Positions 1-6,126 of a stretch of 9,343 bases of DNA are shown piece after piece. This DNA is from Candidatus Saliniplasma halalkaliphilum (lineage in GTDB: Archaea > Thermoplasmatota > Thermoplasmata > Halarchaeoplasmatales > Halarchaeoplasmataceae), in the NCBI GenBank assembly GCA_019594235.1, contig JAFDTG010000062.1:1-9343 (forward strand), read 5' to 3'. Made by a program: the position numbers and the translations under genes. Below the pieces are notes generated by a model. The model saw nothing but the letters and a program-made list of their open reading frames with translations, was not told where the DNA came from and searched no databases. Every line of letters starts with the position of its first letter. Position 1 is the first letter of the stretch.

Positions 1-1677
1 CCCTTCTGCAACAAGTATACCCGCTCCCATACTATACCGGATATCAACGTCATATATCTCAATATCATCTGAATCAACCTCGATCCCGTTACGCAGGTGC
101 CGGAACCTGCTGTTGCGGATTATTGAACGGTTCCTCAAGAAAATTCGCAGGTGGTGACCCTCATCGGTGTACACCGAAGAACGATCCAAATTGAACTCAC
201 CATATGAAATTAACTTACTCGCCCCAATTCCCGCTTTTTCGAAGTATAGGTTGGAATCGTTTATTTCGGTAGAACTGTTCAAAAATGTTAAAAAACTGTT
301 CTTCTCACCCATCTTAACGTGGGCGTCATCCATCGATAAATTTGCATTGTTCATGACTATAAGTTTACCATCAACTCTGATATCCTGGTCGCTTACGTTA
401 ACTTCGCCTCGCACCATGGGGTTCTTCCATAGAACCTGAGTCCTTTCACGGGATATTGACGGAGAAAACTGGTACGACAACGTTACATTGCGAGTACCCT
501 CGTAATCTGCGAAACCGAAACGTGCTCCGGTACCGTTCATCTCCCAACGTAAGCCTTTCTCACCAGCGCAGTAAACCGTTTGCATCAGACCGTCCTCGGT
601 GACCGCCCAGAAACCCGCACTTTTATCAGTTTCTTTATCTTCGGGACCGATGATGTAAAAGAAATCGGTAACGTTCCTATGAGTGGAATACCGTCTGCCA
701 GGTGGTGAATCGTCGTCTCCCGGTGGTCCCGGTGAGACTTCGTCCGGCGGTCCCCCGCCTGATGGTGGTGAACTGTTTAGTCTACCTCCTGAACTGGGAT
801 TCGTCATAGTAAGGTTCTCCGAATGACCGTTACTCCACACGAGTGTCCCGTCGGTGTTGATAACGTTGTCGGCGATGGTGTCGAATGACATCTGCCGACT
901 CTCGTTCTTCAACTCTATACCCATTGAATCGTGATAAAAATACCATGTATAACCTTCGGTTCCGCAGGATGAAGTTATGTTCAGTTCCACGTACAGCGGA
1001 CCAGCCGCAGCTACTTGGACTTCCGCACCTTTCTCCCTCCAGTTCATGTTGTCCGAGTGCCACGACATCCACGTGGTATCGAACACGTAACCTTTACGTG
1101 TTCCATTATCGTATTTAACAACCCTACTGCCACCCCGCTGGGTATCTACTTTAACTTCGTAATCGTCACCTCTTACCCAGATATGATCCTCATTTTCATC
1201 TAGATCTATGATCGGATCAAAACTATCCATCTCGGGTTTAGGCCCGTTCTCAGCGGTATCGAATTTCAGCATGAAATAACGTGTACTATCCACAGGAGTC
1301 GTTCCGTTCAACAACCAGCTCACTTTAACCCTGTCCTCGTCCAGCCACCGCTCCTGGTACACCGTCTCCCACATCGGGTACCATCTTTCGTTTGTTTCAT
1401 GTACCCGCAGAGAGTTCTCATCATAATTACCCATACCTCCGATCTCCTTGGTAACGTTCACGATCTGAGAAACTACACGATCCTCTCTTTCGTACATACC
1501 GCTGTTAACTTCGACAGGGATATTGTAATGCCAATTCACTTCATCCTCCAACACATCCGGGTCCTCATCGGATTCTAAAACGTTATCAGGATCCGATAAA
1601 AAGTGATATGTCGCAGAAGCGGAGCCCACGATAATAAAAATACTAACGAAAGCGAATAATTTATTTCCTCCTATCAC
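1..1677 (-). CDS. Exported surface protein with beta-helix, partial (3' end missing)
   Basis: One open frame of 559 codons runs from a GTG at 1677 to the window edge without a stop, so the C-terminus is missing. I do not recognise a named family. Residues 1-6 carry a Lys, 7-19 are hydrophobic, and an Ala-Ser-Ala before Thr23 fits signal peptidase cleavage, so export is likely. About 50-275 are beta-rich: the NIPVEV...REDR, YDENSLRV and STRYFMLKFDT pattern resembles beta-sandwich modules common in archaeal surface proteins and polysaccharide lyase-like proteins (inference). Residues 294-329 form a Gly/Pro/Ser/Asp linker. From about 428 on, strands with regularly placed Asn, Asp and Gly (RNSRF, NGIEV) look like a right-handed parallel beta-helix. 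About 15 N-X-S/T sequons suggest N-glycosylation, and Cys238 and Cys370 could pair. The start was chosen because the frame is closed by a stop ten codons upstream and a TATA-like box lies about 30 bases before the GTG. Arginine codons lean to CGN, unlike hutH. It may bind or degrade polysaccharide or be structural; no catalytic residue can be named. Confidence 0.85.
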   Translation of the reverse strand, partial: MIGGNKLFAFVSIFIIVGSASATYHFLSDPDNVLESDEDPDVLEDEVNWHYNIPVEVNSGMYEREDRVVSQIVNVTKEIGGMGNYDENSLRVHETNERWYPMWETVYQERWLDEDRVKVSWLLNGTTPVDSTRYFMLKFDTAENGPKPEMDSFDPIIDLDENEDHIWVRGDDYEVKVDTQRGGSRVVKYDNGTRKGYVFDTTWMSWHSDNMNWREKGAEVQVAAAGPLYVELNITSSCGTEGYTWYFYHDSMGIELKNESRQMSFDTIADNVINTDGTLVWSNGHSENLTMTNPSSGGRLNSSPPSGGGPPDEVSPGPPGDDDSPPGRRYSTHRNVTDFFYIIGPEDKETDKSAGFWAVTEDGLMQTVYCAGEKGLRWEMNGTGARFGFADYEGTRNVTLSYQFSPSISRERTQVLWKNPMVRGEVNVSDQDIRVDGKLIVMNNANLSMDDAHVKMGEKNSFLTFLNSSTEINDSNLYFEKAGIGASKLISYGEFNLDRSSVYTDEGHHLRIFLRNRSIIRNSRFRHLRNGIEVDSDDIEIYDVDIRYSMGAGILVAEG

Positions 1678-1703
1678 GGTTACCCGGATTATAATAGATT
1701 TTA

Positions 1704-1711
1704 ATTATAAA
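1704..1711 (-). promoter_or_regulatory. TATA box of the surface-protein gene
   Basis: The minus strand reads TTTATAAT here, centred about 30 bases before the GTG at 1677. With usual archaeal spacing (TATA centre about 26 bases before the transcription start), the mRNA would begin within a few bases of the start codon, giving a leaderless or almost leaderless message. The flanking DNA is very AT-rich, so other TATA-like words exist nearby. Confidence 0.5.
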
Positions 1712-1869
1712 TATTTTCTTATTATCACACACACATATTTATATTTTAGATATTTTAAAATGCTAGATGAATACGTTCATGACCTTTCGATATTCTATCT
1801 AAATCCTTAATTTATCAATACATTGAAACGCCATTATTACACGTATACTGAATAAAAATTAACAAACCC

Positions 1870-1884
1870 TGTAAAAATTTTACA
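1870..1884. repeat. 15-base palindrome, possible operator
   Basis: Two 7-base arms, TGTAAAA and TTTTACA, are perfect reverse complements around a single A. The size and symmetry fit a dimeric DNA-binding protein, but the arms are AT-rich and this region is AT-rich, so chance is not excluded. It lies about 190 bases upstream of the surface-protein start and about 165 bases past the aminotransferase stop. Confidence 0.35.
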
Positions 1885-2014
1885 ATAACGTACGGCGTGA
1901 TAACACTTTAACAAGATTAATAGCACCCTAAATAACACTACTCTCAACCCAAAACATTCTTTTACGTACCTACGATTATTGACGCTGTTGACCTCCTCCG
2001 TTAAGTCAGATCAA

Positions 2015-2030
2015 ATTATTATACAATAAT
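2015..2030 (-). terminator. Weak AT hairpin after the aminotransferase gene
   Basis: ATTATT and AATAAT form a 6-base-pair stem around a 4-base loop, starting about 18 bases past the aminotransferase stop on the minus strand. There is no strong U tract after it, and the stem contains only A-T pairs, so it is at best a weak termination or mRNA-end signal. Confidence 0.2.
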
Positions 2031-2047
2031 CCGTTCTTTGCTTATTT

Positions 2048-3145
2048 TCACATCCTTTCCAACACATCTCCCAAGGCATCCATTGTACGTACAACCTTTT
2101 CCTCGTAAGCGTTGTGACCCATGTGTCCGATCCTTAGTATTTTGTCTTCAAAGTCCCCCAAACTAGTCGCAACCAAGATATCGTGCTCTTCCTTCATCTT
2201 TTTCTGGATCTTCAGTGCTTTTCCATCCATCTTGATGGCAGTAACAGTTGGAGACGATAAACTTTCATCAGATGGATATATCTCTAACCCCATCTCGTTA
2301 ACCCGTTCCCTGCAAAGTTCAGCCATCCTTTCATGTCTATCAAAAACCTTCTCTAAACCTTCATCTAAAATTATATTCATCGATTCGTCAAGAGCGTACA
2401 AGTTGGAAACTAAGTGTGTATAAGGAAAGTATTCATCTCCGAACCACATATCTTTCCAGATAGGAAGGTTCGTGTAGTAAGAGTTCTGTTCCTTATCTTC
2501 CATGACTTCCCAAGCATATTCACTGACAGATATCGTGGTCAATCCCGGTGGAGAGCTGAAACATTTCTGAGACCCACCTATACATATATCAATCTTATCG
2601 ACTGGAACCACGGTTCCGCCTAGTGATGAAACTGCATCAACAATAGATAAAACTCCATGATCTTTCAAGACTCCAAGGATCTCTCCCAGTTCATTCAAAA
2701 CTCCAGTTGGAGTTTCACAGTGCACCATCGTAGCGGCTTTGAAATCCTCCACATCTACCTTACTTTCAACTTCTTCTACTTTCAAAGGTTCATCATAAGA
2801 TGATTTTACCATAACAGGTTCTCCGCCGTACATCTTGATAAAATCTGCGAACCCGTCTCCATAGATTCCATTGCTTATACAGAGTACTTCATCACCTTTC
2901 TCGATGGAAGAGGCAACAGCAGCTTCCAGACCTAGTATCCCTTCACCACCGAGTATCAGTATATCTTTATCAGTTCGGTAAACTTCTTTGACCTTTTTTT
3001 CCAATCCGTGATAGAATTCAAAAAAATCTTCATCAATATCTGGATTCATTATCTCTTTAGCCATAGTCTTCCTGACACTTTCAGGTATCTCGGTCGGTCC
3101 CGGAGTCATCAACATATTATCAAGGTATTTAGAACTTGAACCCAA
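2048..3145 (-). CDS. Class V PLP-dependent aminotransferase (alanine/serine-glyoxylate type)
   Basis: A 365-residue cytosolic enzyme of aminotransferase class V, fold type I, in the alanine-glyoxylate / serine-pyruvate group. Visible marks are MTPGPTEIP (13-21), which opens the family; a PLP phosphate loop GGEGILGLEAA (66-76); the substrate-side stretch HCETPTGVLN (142-151); SIVDAVSSLGG (167-177) with Asp170 expected to hold the pyridine nitrogen; GGSQKCFSSPPG (190-201) with Lys194 as the Schiff-base lysine; and LRIGHMG (337-343) with Arg338 expected to bind the substrate carboxylate. The length is normal. The amino donor cannot be read from sequence; alanine or serine with glyoxylate or pyruvate is typical. 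The start given is a TTG without a clear ribosome site. An in-frame ATG at 3115 (residue 11) would also keep the whole domain, so the first ten residues are uncertain. It lies 38 bases after the transporter gene and is probably co-transcribed with it. Confidence 0.9.
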   Translation of the reverse strand: MGSSSKYLDNMLMTPGPTEIPESVRKTMAKEIMNPDIDEDFFEFYHGLEKKVKEVYRTDKDILILGGEGILGLEAAVASSIEKGDEVLCISNGIYGDGFADFIKMYGGEPVMVKSSYDEPLKVEEVESKVDVEDFKAATMVHCETPTGVLNELGEILGVLKDHGVLSIVDAVSSLGGTVVPVDKIDICIGGSQKCFSSPPGLTTISVSEYAWEVMEDKEQNSYYTNLPIWKDMWFGDEYFPYTHLVSNLYALDESMNIILDEGLEKVFDRHERMAELCRERVNEMGLEIYPSDESLSSPTVTAIKMDGKALKIQKKMKEEHDILVATSLGDFEDKILRIGHMGHNAYEEKVVRTMDALGDVLERM

Positions 3146-3183
3146 AAAATGTTTTCGGTCTTACAAAGCTTCACGACTCTCTT

Positions 3184-4107
3184 TCATTTTAACGACTTTT
3201 TCTTCCTACCGTACTGAGCGATAGAAATACCTGCTATGGTGATCACTCCGAAAACTAAGGTTCGAATACCTATTATCTCTCCTATGAACAGGTTCGAGAA
3301 GATCACACCGAAGAGTGGTATCAGATAGGTGAAAGATATCTGTTTAGACAGTTCGTTTGATGTCAGCACGATATACCACATGATCATCGCGATACCGTTG
3401 GAAGCCAATCCCAAAAACAGGACCAATAACCATACGTTTATAGAGACTTCAGAGATATGAGATATCGGTTCGCTCAAGAGAGATGCTGGTAAGAAAAAGA
3501 ACGTTGCGATTATCATAGAGAAGGTTATCATAGGGAGTGGTTCTATCTTAACCAAGTTCTTTTTAGCGATGATCCCTGAAAAACCGTAGGAGACAGAGGT
3601 ACTCACCAGTAAAAGATTTCCTATCACATAAGAACCTACTATGAACCTCCCCCCTTCGGAGACGAGCATCACCGTTCCAATTAATCCTATAGCCGTTCCC
3701 AGTGCCTTCTTTATACCGATATATTCCCGCAGGAATAGAGAGGATAATATGATGGCGAATATGGGAGTCGTTGCCTGCAGTATAGAACTCGTCGAAGCGG
3801 CACTTTCAGGATCCATCATGTTCATCCCGATATTCTGTGCCGCAAGCGGTAAAAAGAATTGAGTGACAGCTATACCTGTTATAGGTATAATTCCTATTTT
3901 GAACGTATTAATAATCTTATCCTTGGATTGAGTGTAAAGCATGTAAGCTATTAGAGGTACAGCTCCGAACACCATCCTCATCAGACCTAATGTCAAAGGC
4001 AGCATCTGATCTAAAGAGATCTTGATAGCTGGAAACGAAAGTCCCCATATAACTGTGGATAGAAGTAAAACTATGGTCTGTTTCTTACCGCCCATTTCTA
4101 ATTTCAT
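3184..4107 (-). CDS. EamA/DMT-family membrane transporter
   Basis: A 307-residue integral membrane protein of the drug/metabolite transporter superfamily. About ten hydrophobic helices can be seen (near 10-27, 36-56, 70-92, 105-126, 131-150, 157-177, 190-211, 224-244, 255-276 and 281-298). They fall into the two five-helix halves typical of EamA proteins. The WGLSFPAIK stretch (21-29) in helix 1 and the Pro-bearing helix 4 (ATTPIFAIIL, 112-121) are characteristic. The short basic tail RKKKSLK should be cytoplasmic. Family members export amino acids, nucleosides or other small metabolites, and the substrate here is unknown. The downstream aminotransferase, 38 bases away, hints at an amino acid or keto acid (inference). 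A strong TATA box lies about 30 bases before the ATG, so this gene probably heads the two-gene operon. A second ATG at codon 5 is possible but fits the promoter spacing less well. Confidence 0.88.
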   Translation of the reverse strand: MKLEMGGKKQTIVLLLSTVIWGLSFPAIKISLDQMLPLTLGLMRMVFGAVPLIAYMLYTQSKDKIINTFKIGIIPITGIAVTQFFLPLAAQNIGMNMMDPESAASTSSILQATTPIFAIILSSLFLREYIGIKKALGTAIGLIGTVMLVSEGGRFIVGSYVIGNLLLVSTSVSYGFSGIIAKKNLVKIEPLPMITFSMIIATFFFLPASLLSEPISHISEVSINVWLLVLFLGLASNGIAMIMWYIVLTSNELSKQISFTYLIPLFGVIFSNLFIGEIIGIRTLVFGVITIAGISIAQYGRKKKSLK

Positions 4108-4135
4108 AGAACAGTTGAGTATCTATATCATCAAC

Positions 4136-4143
4136 TATATAAG
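4136..4143 (-). promoter_or_regulatory. TATA box of the transporter-aminotransferase operon
   Basis: The minus strand reads CTTATATA, close to the archaeal TATA consensus, centred about 32 bases before the ATG at 4107. Transcription would start only a few bases before the ATG, so the leader is very short. It lies in the 69-base gap after the HEAT-repeat gene, which supports a separate transcript for transporter plus aminotransferase. Confidence 0.6.
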
Positions 4144-4176
4144 AAATTCTATCCTAAAACCTGGGTAAAACAGTCT

Positions 4177-5505
4177 CTAATCTTCCAATTCATCTGAACC
4201 ATCGAGTTCATCGATTATACCCTTTATTTCGCTTTCGTCACACATCATCTTCAGGGCATCCATAGCAAATTTACTAACCCAACTATCATCGTCGTTCAGC
4301 AGTTGTTTTATATCCTCTGCGGCATCTCTACAGCCGATCTTGCCTAGTGCAAGAGCAGCATCTCTTCGCGTCTTTTTGTCTTGGTCCTCAAGGCATTGTA
4401 TAAGATCATCACAGGCCTCATCACTTCCTATTTCACCAAGAGCCCATGCTGAGATACTCCTGATTTCTGGGTTATCAGAGTACAACAACCGTATCAGATC
4501 ATAAACACAATCTTCGTTCCTGATCCTCCCTAGAGCAAAGATCGCATATTTCCTAACGTACATATCCTCATCAGATAAAGTTGGACGGATATACTTCACA
4601 GCTTTCTCATCTTTTAGATAACCGAGGGCATCTATCGCTTCCTTTCTTATATCTGGATCTGGATGCTTTAATCTTCTCAGCAATTCAAAAACAGCTCTCT
4701 TATCACCCAATTTACCCAGGGCTTCTATTGCAGCTTCCTTCACCGATTCTTCGTTATCATAAAGTCCCTCGGTGACTGCCTCTATAGCACTATCGTCACC
4801 GATCTCACCTAAAGCCCAGATAACCATACATCTCACGTCAGCATTCGAGTCTTGTATTCGTTTGAGAAGAGGTTGTACCGCTTTTTCATCACCGATCTCA
4901 CCTAGAGCGCAAGCAACCATCCCTCTAACTGCGGGTTCGTCATCATCTAACCATTCGAGAAGACAATCTATATGTTCTTCTTCCCCGATCTCTCCCAAAG
5001 CTTGAGCAGCGTTACTCCTGACCTCTGGATCTTTATCACCTAAAGCATCTCTCAGAACAGGTACAATATCTTCATCTCCGATTTCACTGAGAGCATCTAC
5101 TATCTGAGCTCGCACATCTGGGTCATCATCGTCGATGTTTTCCACAAGTGCTTTTTTCGCTTCCTCCGTACCAATTTGACCCAATATCAATGCGGCCCTT
5201 TTACGAAGAACTGGTCCTCCCTTTTTAAAATCGTGAATAACTGCATTTATTATTTTCTCGTCACCGACGTTTCCGATGGTCTTTGCAGCGGCCCATCTCA
5301 CACGGTCGTTTCTATCTAATAAAGCAGCTTTTTTCAAAACTTTGAAAAGATCATCAATCTTGTTACGATCAATTGTATTGATAGCATTTATTTTATCTTC
5401 TATATTTTCATCTTCAAGGATGATTTTTTCCAGTTCTTCCAAGTTGATTTGATCTAGTTCATCAGAGGAAAGATTCTTATCGCCAGTGTCACCATCATCC
5501 TTCAT
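4177..5505 (-). CDS. HEAT-repeat protein (PBS lyase-type repeats)
   Basis: A 442-residue acidic, soluble protein with no signal peptide or membrane helix. Residues 1-60 are a charged, helical lead-in. From about 64 to 435 there are twelve HEAT-like units of the phycobilisome-lyase type, each reading roughly D-P-D-V-R-x-x-A-x-x-A-L-G-E-I-G-D-E-x-A-V-x-x-L. The conserved Arg of each unit falls at 70, 101, 132, 163, 194, 225, 256 (Lys), 287, 318, 349, 380 and 411 (Ser), an exact 31-residue period with no insertion. The ends are very acidic (DELDGSDELED). Such solenoids bind proteins or nucleic acids; I see no catalytic domain, and phycobilin lyase activity is not implied in an archaeon. The gene is divergent from dut and is followed after 69 bases by the transporter gene, which has its own promoter. 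The ATG was chosen as the only start before the acidic N-terminus; no good Shine-Dalgarno site is visible. Confidence 0.9.
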   Translation of the reverse strand: MKDDGDTGDKNLSSDELDQINLEELEKIILEDENIEDKINAINTIDRNKIDDLFKVLKKAALLDRNDRVRWAAAKTIGNVGDEKIINAVIHDFKKGGPVLRKRAALILGQIGTEEAKKALVENIDDDDPDVRAQIVDALSEIGDEDIVPVLRDALGDKDPEVRSNAAQALGEIGEEEHIDCLLEWLDDDEPAVRGMVACALGEIGDEKAVQPLLKRIQDSNADVRCMVIWALGEIGDDSAIEAVTEGLYDNEESVKEAAIEALGKLGDKRAVFELLRRLKHPDPDIRKEAIDALGYLKDEKAVKYIRPTLSDEDMYVRKYAIFALGRIRNEDCVYDLIRLLYSDNPEIRSISAWALGEIGSDEACDDLIQCLEDQDKKTRRDAALALGKIGCRDAAEDIKQLLNDDDSWVSKFAMDALKMMCDESEIKGIIDELDGSDELED

Positions 5506-5623
5506 TTCACATCAACTATAGAATAAATTCAGAACAATTCTTTTATTTACATTTTCCGATTATTAACCGAGTTTCAAAAATTCTAAATAATCTAAAGCTC
5601 TTCGAAGAAATAGAAATGATAAC
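5506..5623. promoter_or_regulatory. Divergent promoter region between the HEAT gene and dut
   Basis: These 118 AT-rich bases must hold both start signals. For dut, TTCTAAATAAT at 5581-5591 is centred about 37 bases before the ATG, allowing a short leader of about ten bases. For the HEAT gene, the minus strand has GTAAATAAAA (5550-5541) and AATTTATT (5529-5522) as TATA-like candidates, and neither is clearly better. No convincing operator palindrome is seen. Confidence 0.45.
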
Positions 5624-6088
5624 ATGATCTTATCAGATGGCCAGATTGAAGAATTGCTAAAAGAAGAATTACTACAGATAGAACATTTTTCTGAAGATAA
5701 CTTGACACCGAACGGATATGATTTAACTATAGATGAGATATCTATCAAAGGTGGGGATCCTATAAAACAAGGAGAAGTTACGATCCCGCCCCAAACGTGG
5801 TTTGCGGTATCGACCCGCGAGTACGTAAAATTTCCACCGGAAGTAGCAGGAGAACTTTGGATAAGAACCACTTGGGCTAGAAAAGGCGTACTTGCTTCCT
5901 TTGGAATGATCGATGCCGGTTTCGAAGGAAATCTGACTTTGAGCGCATATAATACTTCCAGAGAAATAACCATCCCTATAGGAGAAACCTTCGCTCAGAT
6001 GGTATTTCACAAGTTGGATCGAAGAAGTGATAAATTATACGATGAACGCTCAGGGAATTACCAAAAATCAAAAGGCATCAACTTGTAA
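5624..6088 (+). CDS. dut: Archaeal-type dUTP diphosphatase (dCTP deaminase/dUTPase fold)
   Basis: A 154-residue protein of the dCTP deaminase/dUTPase superfamily. It should hydrolyse dUTP to dUMP and diphosphate, keeping uracil out of DNA and supplying dUMP for dTMP synthesis. MILSDGQI at the N-terminus, NGYDL (30-34), IRTTWARKGV (80-89), MIDAGFEGNLTL (95-106) and the C-terminal GNYQ (144-147) match the short archaeal dUTPase group (about 155 residues), which is shorter than bacterial dCTP deaminase (about 190). Asp97 sits where trimeric dUTPases carry the catalytic Asp of motif 3. The Glu that dCTP deaminases use in their LEF-type motif is Ser107 here (TLSAYN), so deamination of dCTP is unlikely. 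The usual RSS motif is RTT (81-83). The family is assigned firmly, the exact reaction less so. The start at 5624 gives the typical N-terminus; an ATG seven bases upstream is out of frame. hutH follows after 38 bases. Confidence 0.85.
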   Translation: MILSDGQIEELLKEELLQIEHFSEDNLTPNGYDLTIDEISIKGGDPIKQGEVTIPPQTWFAVSTREYVKFPPEVAGELWIRTTWARKGVLASFGMIDAGFEGNLTLSAYNTSREITIPIGETFAQMVFHKLDRRSDKLYDERSGNYQKSKGINL

Positions 6089-6096
6089 AAGCAGAA

Positions 6097-6104
6097 TTTT
6101 AAAG
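6097..6104 (+). promoter_or_regulatory. TATA box of hutH
   Basis: TTTTAAAG is centred about 26 bases before the ATG at 6127, exactly the archaeal TATA-to-start distance, so hutH is probably transcribed from its own start as a leaderless mRNA. No Shine-Dalgarno site precedes the ATG, which agrees. It lies within the 38-base gap after dut. Confidence 0.5.
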
Positions 6105-6126
6105 TAGTGCCTAAACATGTGTTGTA

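Larger units (their letters stand above)
1678..2047. other. 370-base AT-rich intergenic region
   Basis: This gap lies between the stop of the aminotransferase gene and the start of the surface-protein gene. It is visibly more AT-rich than the genes. I see the surface-gene TATA box (1704-1711), a short CA dinucleotide run (about 1726-1735), a 14-base inverted repeat with 5-base arms (1767-1780), a 15-base palindrome (1870-1884) and an AT-only hairpin (2015-2030). A GGAGGAGG word on the minus strand (about 1991-1998) has no start codon at usable distance. The only open frames are under 20 codons. No tRNA or recognisable structured RNA is visible. Its length is unusual for this otherwise compact window, which allows for longer-range regulation of the surface gene. 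Confidence 0.7.

Noticed and set aside
167..439. Plus-strand open frame of 90 codons
   Set aside because: It lies wholly antisense to the surface-protein frame, which has a signal peptide and domain structure; the 90-residue translation shows no known features.
830..1203. Overlapping short frames on both strands (830-1072 minus, 885-1118 and 1015-1203 plus)
   Set aside because: All are in other frames across the surface-protein gene, overlap each other, and lack start signals or recognisable composition.
1767..1780. ATGAA-TACG-TTCAT inverted repeat
   Set aside because: Five-base arms in AT-rich DNA are expected by chance, and it is not placed at a promoter.
1760..1810. 17-codon plus-strand open frame starting with ATG in the intergenic gap
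   Set aside because: Too short to support, without a ribosome site or any resemblance; the AT-rich DNA makes such frames likely by chance.
1991..1998. GGAGGAGG on the minus strand, a strong Shine-Dalgarno-like word
   Set aside because: No ATG, GTG or TTG lies 4-12 bases downstream, and the next ATG opens a frame of about nine codons, so no gene can be attached to it.
3103..3133. TCTAAATA as a separate promoter for the aminotransferase
   Set aside because: Its expected transcription start would fall inside the gene, after both plausible start codons, so it does not explain expression.
4772..5005. Repeated DNA words across the HEAT gene that might suggest a CRISPR or tandem array
   Set aside because: The repeats are in frame with a 93-base period and encode the HEAT units; there are no identical repeats with unique spacers.
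5563..6010. Minus-strand open frames of 136 and 95 codons
   Set aside because: They are antisense to dut, whose motifs are clear; no promoter or family resemblance supports them.
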